A stretch of 37,628 bases of DNA, from the NCBI GenBank assembly GCA_047921175.1, contig JBLRWQ010000028.1, positions 1 to 37,628 of the forward strand. Direction: 5' to 3'. Position 1 is the first letter of the stretch, and each line of letters starts with the position of its first letter. This DNA is from T1Sed10-7 sp047921175. GTDB taxonomy: Bacteria; Actinomycetota; Nitriliruptoria; Nitriliruptorales; Nitriliruptoraceae. The position numbers were made by a program, and so were the translations under genes. Below, piece after piece: positions 9,527-18,400 of this stretch. The notes under the pieces are model-generated. The model was not told the DNA's origin and did not search any database. It was given only the letters and a program-made list of their open reading frames with translations.

Positions 9527-10174
9527 TCACGGTCCGAGCGCATGGGTGCCGGCCCGGGCGAGCACCGCGAGGCGGACCTGCCCGGCGCCCGCCGCCTCGA
9601 GCGCCCGCGCTGCCCGCCAGGCGGTCGACCCCGTGGTCAGGATGTCGTCGACGAGCAGCACCTCGGTCCCCGGAAGGCGCGAGCGCGCCCGGTAGCGGTC
9701 CCGACCGTCGGCCGCCCCCGTCGCCGCCAGGAGCGCCACGACCGGGAGGGCGAGCTGTGCGCCCAGCAGCGTCGCGATGCGCGCAGCATGGTCGAGCCCG
9801 CGGGCGCGGACCCGGGCCGCGGGCGTCGTCACCCAGGTCACCACGTCCACCTCGGGCGGCTGCTCGACGAGCCGCGTGGCCAGGGGTGCGACCAGCGCCG
9901 GCCAGGCGGCGTGCGCACCGGCGAGCTTCGCGGTGGCCAGCCCGCGGGCCAGCGTGCCGCGGTAGTCGTAGGCCACGGCCGTCGCGACGATGGGCGCATC
10001 CGCGGGCCAGCACCGGTGGGCGACCCCACGCGGGGTGCCACAGCGCGGGCAGCCGACGGGCAGGACCCGCACCGTGGCCGCACAGGCCGGACACCACGGG
10101 GTACGCCCCCGCGAGCGGCAGGCCAGGCAGCGGGGCGGGGCGAGGAGGTCGAGCACGGGCAGTGGCCGGGACAT
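9527..10174 (-). CDS. ComF-family phosphoribosyltransferase-like protein
   Basis: The 215-residue product starts with paired zinc-knuckle cysteines (C16/C19, C28/C31, C42/C45), as in the ComF N-terminus. The C-terminal type I phosphoribosyltransferase fold has the PRPP-loop signature VLLVDDILTTGST at about 172-184. In naturally competent bacteria ComF links DNA uptake to the recombination machinery; in actinobacteria its role is less clear. It matches the Rv3242c position beside hpf and secA. The ATG at 10174 gives the right N-terminus but has no obvious Shine-Dalgarno. No other competence gene is in the window, so I make no claim of competence. Confidence 0.88.
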   Translation of the reverse strand: MSRPLPVLDLLAPPRCLACRSRGRTPWCPACAATVRVLPVGCPRCGTPRGVAHRCWPADAPIVATAVAYDYRGTLARGLATAKLAGAHAAWPALVAPLATRLVEQPPEVDVVTWVTTPAARVRARGLDHAARIATLLGAQLALPVVALLAATGAADGRDRYRARSRLPGTEVLLVDDILTTGSTAWRAARALEAAGAGQVRLAVLARAGTHALGP

Positions 10175-10245
10175 CGCGCGAGCATCGCGCGAACCGGGGC
10201 AGGCGGCAACGGCCCGATCCCGGCTGTGGACGATGCCGGCGCTGA

Positions 10246-10416
10246 TCAGCTCGGCGGCGTCGCCTCCTCGATGAGCATGACGGGGATGCCGTCGCGCACC
10301 GGGTACCGGAGGCCGCAGCCGGTGCAGATCACCAGCTGGCGCCGCTCCTTCTCCTCGACCGGTGCCCGGCACGACGGGCAGACGAGGATCGCGAGCAGCC
10401 GCTCGTCGAGCGCCAT
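10246..10416 (-). CDS. Trm112-family small zinc-ribbon protein
   Basis: This short gene encodes 56 residues: MALDERLLAILVCPSCRAP, then 'ICTGCGLRYPVRDGIPVMLIEEA'. The CxxC...CxxC pairs (C13/C16 and C32/C35) and the 'YPVRDGIPVML' ending are the hallmarks of the Trm112/UPF0434 family, small proteins that in eukaryotes and archaea activate methyltransferases. AGGAGG lies six bases before the ATG. In Streptomyces a gene of this family sits next to manB, and here it lies 30 bases downstream of the phosphomannomutase gene, so the linkage is conserved. Its bacterial partner is not shown by the sequence. Confidence 0.92.
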   Translation of the reverse strand: MALDERLLAILVCPSCRAPVEEKERRQLVICTGCGLRYPVRDGIPVMLIEEATPPS

Positions 10417-10446
10417 GGGGTCGCCTCCTGGAGATCGGCTCGCAGC

Positions 10447-11994
10447 CTACTGGCCGCCTTCGCGCCGAGGTGGGGGGCCGCCGAGGGTGTCGTTCTGCCA
10501 CACCGGGTCGACCTCGGGCCGCTCGTCGAGGACCTCGCGCAGCAGCCGGTAGGTGCGCTGCAGCGCGGCCTCGTCACGCCCCTCGCACAGCAGCACGAGC
10601 GCGGGCAGGTTGGTGGACGCGCGCACGAGCAGCCAGCCGTCCGGGAACTCCGCCCGGAGGCCGTCGACGCGGACCACCTGCTCGGGCTCGCTGCGGGCGA
10701 GCAGCTCCTCCGCCACCTCGGCGACGACGCGGTCCTTGACCTCGTCCGGGCAGGCGGCCTGCATGGTCGGGCTCGACAGGTAGTGCGGGAGGCCGTCGAC
10801 CAGCGCGGACAGGGTCGTCCCCGCAGCACCCAGCACGTGGGCGAGCCGGAGCCCCGCGTGGACGGCGTCGTCGAAGCCGAGGTGGTCGACGGCGTCGAAC
10901 AGGTGGCCGCTGCGCTCCCCGGCGAAGGGGGCCCCGAGCCGGCGCATCTCGCGCTTGATGTGGGAGTGCCCGGTCGGCCCCATCACCGGCACCCCACCGG
11001 CGGCACGCACCACGTCCCCGACGAGCCGGGAGCACTTCACGTCGTAGACGATGCGGGCCCCCGGGTGCCGCGCGAGCACGTCGCGCGCCAGCAGGGCCAC
11101 GACCCGGTCGGCGTAGACCGTCGTGCCGCGCTCGTCGGTCACCCCGAGCCGGTCCCCGTCGCCGTCGAGCGCGACGCCGAGATCGGCGCCGTGGTCACGC
11201 ACCGCGGCGGCGAGCTGGGTCCGGGCCTCGAGCAGCTCCGGATCCGGCTCGTGGTTGGGGAAGCTCCAGTCGAGCTCGAGGTTGAGGGGCACGACCTCGT
11301 GGCCGGCGGCGGTGAAGGCGGCGGCCGCGACCGGGCCGGAGATGCTGTTCCCGCCGTCCACGACCACCCGCAGCGGGTGGCGGGCGGGGGTGGTCGCCGC
11401 GAGACGGTCGACGTAGGCCTGCGTCACGCTGTGCTCGACGTAGGTCCCGGTACCCCGAGCGAAGCGGCCCTGCTGCGCGAGCGTGCGCAACTCGGCGATC
11501 TCCTCGGGCCCGAAGGTGGTGGACGGCTCGTCGGAGAGCTTGAAGCCGGCCCAGCCGTTGGGGTTGTGGCTCGCGGTGACGGCCACGCCGGCGGGGACAC
11601 CGAGGTGGTGCTGTGCGAAGTAGACCATCGGGGTGGTGGCCAGGCCGAGCGCGATCACCCGCCGGCCGGTCGACAGCAGCCCCTCGATCAGGCCACCGGC
11701 CAGCGTCGGTGCGTAGGCGCGGCTGTCGTGCCCGACCACCACGGTGTCGATCGCCTGCGCCGCCAGCCGCGTCCCGAAGGCGCGACCGAGCACGTTGGCC
11801 GAGAACGGCGTCAGCAGCGCCGGGTCGTGGTCCATCGGGCCGGCGGTGCGACCGCGGACGTCGTAGGACCGGAACACCCCGGCGGGCGGCGGGGCGGTCA
11901 GGTGGGACACGACGTCCCGGCCGCTTCCCGGTAGGGGGAACGGCCAGTCGGGATCCGGGTGGATCTCCGGCGGTGACTGCGGGTCCTCGGTCAT
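10447..11994 (-). CDS. manB: Phosphomannomutase/phosphoglucomutase
   Basis: The enzyme interconverts hexose-6-phosphate and hexose-1-phosphate (mannose and probably glucose), supplying GDP-mannose and related donors. The 515-residue alpha-D-phosphohexomutase has the phosphoserine loop TASHNP at 140-145 (S142), the metal-binding DGDGDR at 277-282, the sugar loop GERSGH at about 358, and a C-terminal phosphate-binding RASTNLPALVL motif. An extra Pro-rich N-terminal stretch of about 38 residues precedes the usual 'FRSYDVRG' start. It occupies the position of M. tuberculosis Rv3257c. The ATG at 11994 has GGGAGAGG upstream and overlaps the stop of the DUF6788 gene by 4 bases. Confidence 0.95.
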   Translation of the reverse strand: MTEDPQSPPEIHPDPDWPFPLPGSGRDVVSHLTAPPPAGVFRSYDVRGRTAGPMDHDPALLTPFSANVLGRAFGTRLAAQAIDTVVVGHDSRAYAPTLAGGLIEGLLSTGRRVIALGLATTPMVYFAQHHLGVPAGVAVTASHNPNGWAGFKLSDEPSTTFGPEEIAELRTLAQQGRFARGTGTYVEHSVTQAYVDRLAATTPARHPLRVVVDGGNSISGPVAAAAFTAAGHEVVPLNLELDWSFPNHEPDPELLEARTQLAAAVRDHGADLGVALDGDGDRLGVTDERGTTVYADRVVALLARDVLARHPGARIVYDVKCSRLVGDVVRAAGGVPVMGPTGHSHIKREMRRLGAPFAGERSGHLFDAVDHLGFDDAVHAGLRLAHVLGAAGTTLSALVDGLPHYLSSPTMQAACPDEVKDRVVAEVAEELLARSEPEQVVRVDGLRAEFPDGWLLVRASTNLPALVLLCEGRDEAALQRTYRLLREVLDERPEVDPVWQNDTLGGPPPRREGGQ

Positions 11995-12356
11995 GCCTCT
12001 CCCTGCGTCGAGCCTCGTCGTTCGGGTGCATCGACCGGCTCGTGTGCAGCCGGTCGCTCCGCCACGACCGGCTCGAGCGGCTCACCGGGCAGGGTCCGGC
12101 CGATGTAGCGCTTGCGGGTGCGCCCGTCCTGCTTCCAGTAGGCGTACCAGTACGGGCCGTGGGGACAGCTGCGGCACCCGGCCTTGCCGCAGCGCACGTG
12201 CTCCTGCCGGTAGGTCAGCGTGGGCGGGAGCCCCGGCTCGTCCCCGGGCTGGCCGTCGACGTGGACCAACAGGCCCCGGACGAGGATCAGCAGGCGACGT
12301 AGCTCGTACTCGTCGAGCCGGCGGACCTGCCGGGTCAGGGCACGAGGCAGTGACAT
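11991..12356 (-). CDS. DUF6788-like Cys-containing protein
   Basis: The 121-residue product has a helical N-terminus (residues 5-35) and a central motif 'YRQEHVRCGKAGCRSCPHGPYWYAYWKQDGRTRKRYIGR' (about 49-87). This has Cys residues in a CxxxxCxxC arrangement and aromatic residues followed by a basic beta-hairpin. The same motif is widespread in short actinobacterial and archaeal proteins labelled DUF6788; its look suggests nucleic-acid binding, which is inference. The C-terminus is acidic and disordered. It overlaps manB by ATGA and is probably co-expressed with it. Why a putative nucleic-acid binder is coupled to a sugar mutase is unexplained. Confidence 0.82.
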   Translation of the reverse strand: MSLPRALTRQVRRLDEYELRRLLILVRGLLVHVDGQPGDEPGLPPTLTYRQEHVRCGKAGCRSCPHGPYWYAYWKQDGRTRKRYIGRTLPGEPLEPVVAERPAAHEPVDAPERRGSTQGEA

Positions 12357-12522
12357 GGGGTCCTCTGGGGCGGGTCGTCAGCGGTGGGCCACGCGGTCTT
12401 GGGTGGCGCGGTGGCACGTAAGAAACCACATCGAGCACGCTCCAGGGTGGAGGTGGCACCGGCGGGCCACGGGGCCGTCACGCGCGGGAGCCCCGCACAC
12501 CGCTCCGGCCACCGACCGCGCC

Positions 12523-12960
12523 TCAGGCGCCCCGGTGCTCCGCCGCGGGGACCGGCCGGGGGGCGGGGCGCGGTGGGGCCGGTGGGGCCGGCGGTACCGG
12601 CGGGATCTCGGCGGTGGGTACGGAGCGGGCGTCCTCGGAGACGGCGCTCGGTACCGCACGCAGCGCAGCGGCTAGGACCGCCACGGTGCGATCACCGCCG
12701 AGATCGGCCGGCACCCGCGGCTGCCGGTCCGGAAGACGCTCGTCCTCCGGACGGCGATCACGGAGGTCCCACCCGTAGGGAGGACGGGTCCGTGCCGCAT
12801 GTGTGGGACACAGGTCGTAGGTCTGCGGACGTGGCTCATCGAACAGCGTGTCCAGGTCGACGCGCCGCTCCGCGTAACTGAAGCTCAGCGTCGCGGTCGC
12901 GTGCGCGGTGCACGAGGGACGGGCGCAGACCCGTTCACCCCGGACCGGGAACGGGAGCAC
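12523..12960 (-). CDS. DUF3499 (Rv3258c-family) protein
   Basis: The protein has about 145 residues. The conserved part 'CARPSCTAHATATLSFSYAERRV...RPQTYDLCPTHAARTRPPYGW' (residues 12-70) is the DUF3499 core, with C12/C17 and a later C-x2-H that could bind a metal. The C-terminal 70 residues are Pro/Ala/Arg-rich and disordered. It fills the Rv3258c position. The start is uncertain: GTG at 12960 puts the conserved core near the N-terminus but has a weak ribosome site; in-frame starts farther upstream would add an Arg/Pro-rich tail. It is divergent from the gene at 13181. Function is not known. Confidence 0.85.
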   Translation of the reverse strand: MLPFPVRGERVCARPSCTAHATATLSFSYAERRVDLDTLFDEPRPQTYDLCPTHAARTRPPYGWDLRDRRPEDERLPDRQPRVPADLGGDRTVAVLAAALRAVPSAVSEDARSVPTAEIPPVPPAPPAPPRPAPRPVPAAEHRGA

Positions 12961-13180
12961 GCCACGCTCGCGAGACCGCGACGGGCGACGGGCATGAGCC
13001 GACCCTGGCCGGGGGGGAAGCGATGCCGACGAGGTGTCCACGGCGCGAACCGTAAAGCACAACGATGTGGTTCGGCAAGCCTCTCGACCAACACCGCCGG
13101 TCTTGGGTGACCCTGCGGCACCTAAGCCGATGTTGTCGTTCGCCACGGGGCCGCCGGCCCCGCCCCCTACCCTGACGAGG

Positions 13181-13600
13181 ATGGACGATCGCCATGCCCG
13201 CCGCCGCCACCGCGTCGCCGACCCTCGGCGTCGACCGGTCGACGGCTACCGTCTGGCGGGCGGCCATCGCTTCGACCGTCTCGTCGGCGAGGTGCTCGCC
13301 GAGCTCCCCGCTGCCGTGCTGGACCACCTCCAGCAGGTCGAGCTCCGGCTCGCGGACGTCCCGCCCACGCCCGGCCCCGGTGAGGTCGAGGAGGTGCTGC
13401 TCGCCCGCTACGACCCCGCCGGCCCCACCGCTGGGGCGATCCGGACCCCAGCGCGGCTCACGCTGTACCGGCGGCCCATCGAGGCACGGGCACACAGCAA
13501 GCCCGAACTCGTCGCGTTGGTGCGCGAGGTCCTCGTGCGTGAGACCGCCCGCCAGCTGGGCATCGACGACGACGGCCTCGAGGAGCTCGGCTGGCTGTGA
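13181..13600 (+). CDS. Metallopeptidase-fold protein with lost HExxH motif (Rv3259 type)
   Basis: The 139-residue protein matches the small zincin-like metallopeptidase family in layout: 'FDRLVGEVLAELPAAVLDHLQQVELRLADVP' (about 30-60), 'LTLYRRPIE' (about 96-104) and an ending 'LGIDDDGLEELGWL'. In active members the segment before that ending is HExxHHFGID. Here it reads VRETARQLGID, so both zinc His and the catalytic geometry are gone. My recollection is that M. tuberculosis Rv3259, at the same place beside whiB2 and Rv3258c, is also degenerate. It is probably a non-catalytic relic fold kept for binding. GAGG abuts the ATG at 13181, so the ribosome site is poorly spaced. Confidence 0.82.
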   Translation: MDDRHARRRHRVADPRRRPVDGYRLAGGHRFDRLVGEVLAELPAAVLDHLQQVELRLADVPPTPGPGEVEEVLLARYDPAGPTAGAIRTPARLTLYRRPIEARAHSKPELVALVREVLVRETARQLGIDDDGLEELGWL

Positions 13601-13603
13601 GGC

Positions 13604-13624
13604 CCGGCTAGTCTTACTAGCCGG
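13604..13624. terminator. Hairpin terminator between convergent genes
   Basis: CCGGCTAGT at 13604-13612 pairs perfectly with ACTAGCCGG at 13616-13624 around a CTT loop: a 9-bp stem with a tight loop. The TAG stop of the DUF5719 gene is inside the right arm, and the TGA of the plus-strand gene lies five bases to the left. Confidence 0.7.
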
Positions 13625-15407
13625 CCGGCTCGTCTGGCGACGGCTCCTCGCCATCGTCGTCCGTCTCGCCCTCCTCCGGCTCGTCCTCCTCCGGTCGCAG
13701 CAGACCACCCGGGACCTCCACACCCGCCCGCGAGCCGGTCGTCCCGAGCTGGGTCACCAGGCCGGGGCGGACCGTCGGCCGTAGCCCGCTGCTGGTCGCC
13801 AGCCACTGGGCGCTGGAGGTCGCCGGGCTCGCGACGAGCTCGAGCGGCCCGCTGCCGTCGGTCGAGCCCACGCGACCGACGACCACGGCCCCCGCACGCG
13901 CGGAGACGAAAGCGGTCCAGCCGCCACTGGCGGGCAACGCCTCCTGCAGGTCCACGAGACGGCGGCTCCCAGCGGGGACCTCCACCTGACGCAGGCTCTC
14001 GGGCTCGACGGCCTGGACCCCCGCGAACAAGGTGATGTCGACGATCGCCATCTCGCCCTCGGGGTTGGAGATCACGAGCACCTCACGGCGGTCCTCGCCC
14101 GCCCGGCCCGAGGTCACCCAGCGGCCGGAGGCGGCGGCCCCGAGCTGGACGGCGAGCCCCGTCCGCTCGGCCTGCTCGTCGGCACGCGCGACCCCACCCG
14201 ACACCACGATCGGCACCCCGTTCGAGCGGGCCGTCAGGGCGACCTCGCTGACCCCCTCCGGCAGGGTGCCGGTCAGGTCGACCCGCCGCAGCTCGCCCTC
14301 GGGCACGCTGACCTGCGAGAGGCCGAGCGGCAGTTCGCCCCCGTCCTCGGTGTGCAAGGTCAGCTCCACGCTGGCGGTCCGTTCGCCCCGGTTCACGACC
14401 CACAACCACGAGGCGTGGGCGTCATCGTCCGCGAGCCACGGCACCGTCCAGGTCTCCGCGGGACGGGTCGTCGCCGCCAGCAGCGCCGCCCCGTCGACGC
14501 CTCCGATCGCCGCCCGGGCGAGCTGCAGCCCCTCCACCGCCAGGCGGCCCGAGGTGACCTCGACCAGGGCCGCGAGGTCGGTCCGCTCCGGGAGGGTGTC
14601 GTTGACGACGACCTCACGCACGCTGCGCGGCGGCACGGAGATGTTGCGCAGCGCCAGGGGGGCCTCCGGCTCGCCCGGGGTCGCGAACCGGACCGCCACG
14701 CTCGCCGGGCTCAGGTGGGGATTGGCGAGCCGCAGCCGGGCCTCGTTGCCTCCGTCGGTGGACAGGCCCGGCACCACGTGGGTCCCGGCACTCGACCGGG
14801 CGCAGGGGCCGGCCACCAGCGCGGGCGGGTAGCCGTCGAGGCCGTCGAGCCGCCACTCGCGGTGCACGGCGACGGCACCGTCACGCCACCGCACCACGCT
14901 GGCCGCCGGCGTGACCTCGTCGATGGGGCCGCGGGTGCGCACCTCGCCGCCCGGGAAGACCGCGGGGAGATCCACCCGCAGCGTCGCATCATCCAGCAGG
15001 TCGAGGCGCTCCAACTGCGCGGGGGAGCTCCCCGGGCCGCCGGGACGTGCGATGACCAGCTCGGCCGGCGTGGGTCCGGTGACCTCCGGGGCCGTGTCGT
15101 CACCCTCGTCCGGCGCGTCCGGATCCTCGGGCGCGTCGTCGTCCGCCGCCTCGGTGTCGGGGTCCACCGCGGCCTCGTCGTCGGGCTCCGGCGGCGGGGC
15201 GACCTCGGGCAGCCCGACCGGCGGGGCACCCGGCCCCCCGAGCCCGACGGCGCAGACCACCGAGCCGGCGCGAGGCTCGACCTCGACGGGTGTCGGCGCC
15301 ACCACGGCCGGATCGGGTGCGGGACCGGCCAGCGCATCGATGCCGGTCACCAGCAGCGCCACGGCGGCCAGCAGCGCCAGCGGTCCGGTGCTCCGTCGCC
15401 GCGTCAT
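13617..15407 (-). CDS. DUF5719 family secreted/membrane-anchored protein
   Basis: The 596-residue product starts with a basic stretch and a hydrophobic helix (LALLAAVALLVTGIDAL, about 9-25), acting as a signal or anchor. An Asp/Glu/Pro-rich low-complexity stretch follows at about 70-112. Residues about 120-560 are repeated beta-sandwich-like segments (LRLANPHLSPASVAVRF; LWVVNRGERTASVELTL; LVISNPEGEMAIVDITLF), a pattern typical of DUF5719 proteins. The C-terminus is another acidic tail. The three similar segments suggest duplicated domains exposed outside the membrane. It overlaps the start of the upstream giant glycosyltransferase by ATGA and likely forms a functional pair with it. Substrate and role are unknown. 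Confidence 0.85.
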   Translation of the reverse strand: MTRRRSTGPLALLAAVALLVTGIDALAGPAPDPAVVAPTPVEVEPRAGSVVCAVGLGGPGAPPVGLPEVAPPPEPDDEAAVDPDTEAADDDAPEDPDAPDEGDDTAPEVTGPTPAELVIARPGGPGSSPAQLERLDLLDDATLRVDLPAVFPGGEVRTRGPIDEVTPAASVVRWRDGAVAVHREWRLDGLDGYPPALVAGPCARSSAGTHVVPGLSTDGGNEARLRLANPHLSPASVAVRFATPGEPEAPLALRNISVPPRSVREVVVNDTLPERTDLAALVEVTSGRLAVEGLQLARAAIGGVDGAALLAATTRPAETWTVPWLADDDAHASWLWVVNRGERTASVELTLHTEDGGELPLGLSQVSVPEGELRRVDLTGTLPEGVSEVALTARSNGVPIVVSGGVARADEQAERTGLAVQLGAAASGRWVTSGRAGEDRREVLVISNPEGEMAIVDITLFAGVQAVEPESLRQVEVPAGSRRLVDLQEALPASGGWTAFVSARAGAVVVGRVGSTDGSGPLELVASPATSSAQWLATSSGLRPTVRPGLVTQLGTTGSRAGVEVPGGLLRPEEDEPEEGETDDDGEEPSPDEPAG

Positions 15408-18400
15408 CCCACCACCTCGTTGTCGGGTGCGCGGCGGGGGCGACGGGCCACACCCGGCGGGCGCAGGGCCAGCGAGACCACCCCGAGGAGCAGGACGACC
15501 TGCCAGGTGACCGCGGCCAGCCGGGCGCTGCGCCGGTCGTGGGTCAGCTCGACCTCGCCCGCAGGGAGCCCGTCCGCCCGTGACGGCGTCCCGACGGGGG
15601 CATCGGCCTGCGCACCGTCGACCGTCACCGTCCAGCCCGGGTCCTCGACCTCCGTCAACAGGAGCGAGCCCGGGACCGGCAGCGTCCCGGTCGCGCGCCC
15701 GTCGGCTCCGAGCTCGAGCGCGACGACCTCGGCGTCGCTCGGCAGCGTGCCCCGCTCGTCGAGGGCACGGGCCGCGGCGGCATCGACGACCGCGACGCGC
15801 GGGAGCCACCCGACGACCTCGTGGAGCTCACCGCTGGCCACCGGGCGGGGCTCGAGCCGCTCCTGGGCCAGCAGCGCCTCGGACAGCTCCGGTGTGCCCG
15901 CCCCCTCGGGGACCAGCAGGTAGCGCACCCCGAGACGGCCGAGCCGGTCGGCCGCACGCGGGTCGCGGACCCCGAGCACGTCACCCAGCGCCGCGGCCAC
16001 AGCCTGCTCCGCCGCGGCCGGCTGCGGGACGCCGTAGGCCGCCATGGACGGCCCCTCCCCGTCCACGACCTCGTACACCGCCGCCCCGTCCTCCACGGTG
16101 AGGACCGCGACGCGGAAGGGCCCCTGGCTCTCCGCCTCGGCGACCACGAAGGAGGGCAGGGTGGGCTCGCCGACGGCGAGGGTGTCGATCGGGTCACGGA
16201 CCAGGGCCCAGGCGACGCTGCCGAGGCTCACCACGACGGCCAGCGCCGTCGCGACGGCGGCCAGCTGACGCCAGCCGAAGGTGTGCCGGGCCAGCTGCCG
16301 GGCCCCGGTCGCGAAGGCGACGGCGAAGGCGCCGGCGAACGCGGCAGCCGTCACCAGCAGCGGGGTGCCGGCCCAGATGCCCTGCGAGCCGCGGTCGAGG
16401 GCCCAGCCCGCGACCGCGCCCACCACCGCCGCGACCCACAGGCCGAGCACGACGGGCTGGGCACGGCGCCAGCCCAGCGCGAGCCCGAGCAGGCCGGCCA
16501 GGAGGAAGCCGACGCCGGCGACCAGCCCCGGGAAGCCATCCAGGCCCGGCGCGAGGAGCAGCCACAGGGCGAGGTGGCCACCCGCCAGCTCCGTCGCCTC
16601 GGGCCGGCCCAGCAGCGGACCGTCGGGCTCGAGCAGCTGGAACGACCAGGGAGCGAGCAGCAGGACCGGCCCGAGCCCCGCGACAGCGGCGCGTGCCAGC
16701 ACCCGGGTGCGCCAGATCAGGTCGTCGGTGCGAACCGCGAGGACGACCGCCATCGCTGCGCTGACCACCAGGACGACCAGGAGGACCGCCGGCTCGAAGG
16801 CCCCCACGACCGCCCCCAGCAGCACCGCGCCGGCCACCGCCCGCCAGGCCCGGGCCGGGGGCACGTCCCGGCGCGCGACGGTGCCGAAGGCGGCGACGAG
16901 CCCCGGCAACGCGGCGAGGACCACCAGCGCCTCGATCCGGGCCGTCAGCAGGGCCGCGATCGCCGGTGGCGACAGCACGTACGCGGTCGCCGCGACGACC
17001 CGCGGGCCACGTCGCGCGCTGAAGGGCTGGACCGCCCGCAGCGCGAACAGCCAGGCCAGCACGAAGGGCAGCAGGAGGAGCGCCCGCGGGGCGAGGTAGC
17101 TGCTCCCACCGAGCAGGAGCTGCAGCAGCCCGAGCAGCGCCTGGGCCGGCGAGGGGTCCAGGCTGGTGCCGAAGGTCCCGGCGGTGCTCCACCCCGCCAC
17201 GTGGTCGCCGAGGAAGGCGCCGGGCGCCGCGGGCCAGGGGGCCAGCTGCCCGCCACGCAGCTCCCCCGGCCGCAGCAGCGGCCAGGTCCCGGCGAGCGCC
17301 AGCAGCACGAGTCCCAGCCCGGCGACCAGCGTCGGGCGGCGTCGGAGCAGGGCGCGGAGCCGCGAGGTGGCCGTGGCCGGTTCGGGTGGCGGCGCGTCAC
17401 GGTGGGCGGGCTCCGGGGCCGGGTCGGCATCCCCCCCGGCGATCCAGGAGGCCATGGCCTCGGCGTAGGCGCGGATCCGCGGCCCGAGCCGCCCGAACAG
17501 CTCGGCCACCTCGGCGTCGGAGCGGGTGCGCTGCGCCTGGACCTGGCGTCGGTAGCGGCGCGTCTCCCGCAGGTGGGCGAGGTTCCACAGCCAGGCGCGC
17601 ACGGTCTGCCAGGCGTCCGAGAAACGCCGGGTGAGCAGGAAGCCGACGGTCTTGGCGACGCCGACGACCAGGAACAGCGGCAGGACGAGCAGCAGCCGCA
17701 GCGCGCCGTAGTTCTTCAGCAGCGTGGCCAGCGTGTTGCGCTCCGCGAAGTAGCGCGGCCCGAGGAAACGGGTCTGGCCGAGCCGCAGGTAGTTGGCGGC
17801 CCCGGCGGCGTGCTGCGCGGTCGCCTCCGGCACGACCTCGACGTCGTGGCCGGCCAACCAGGTCCGCCAACACAGGTCGAGGTCGTCGCGGAAGACGTGG
17901 TAACGGGCATCGAACCGGCCGAGGTGGTCGAGGACCTCGCGACGCACGAGCATGCCCGCGGTCGAGACGTACAGGGCGCGCCGCTCCTGGTCGCGCTGGC
18001 CCTGATCGAGTTCGCCCTCGTCCACCCCGGAGTCGACGCGGCCGGTGATGTCGATGGTGGATCCCACGGCCTGGAGCTGCTCGGGGGCATCCCACTGCAG
18101 CAGCTTCGGGCCGACGATCGCGAGCCGCGGGTCGGTCTCGAGCGCCTCCACCAGCTGCGCCACCGCATCGGGGGCCAGCTCCAGGTCGTCGTGCACGAGC
18201 AGGACGTACGGCGCCGTCGAAGGGCGGCGGGCGTCCAGTGCCATGGAGACGGCCCCGCCGAAACCGAGGTCGCGGTCGGCGACCAGGACCCGCTCGTGCC
18301 CCAACCGGTCCAGGAGCAGCTCGCGCGAACCGTCCGAGCTGGCGTTGTCGACCGCGACGATCCGCACGTCCGGGTGGGTCTGGGCCTCCAGGGACGCCAG

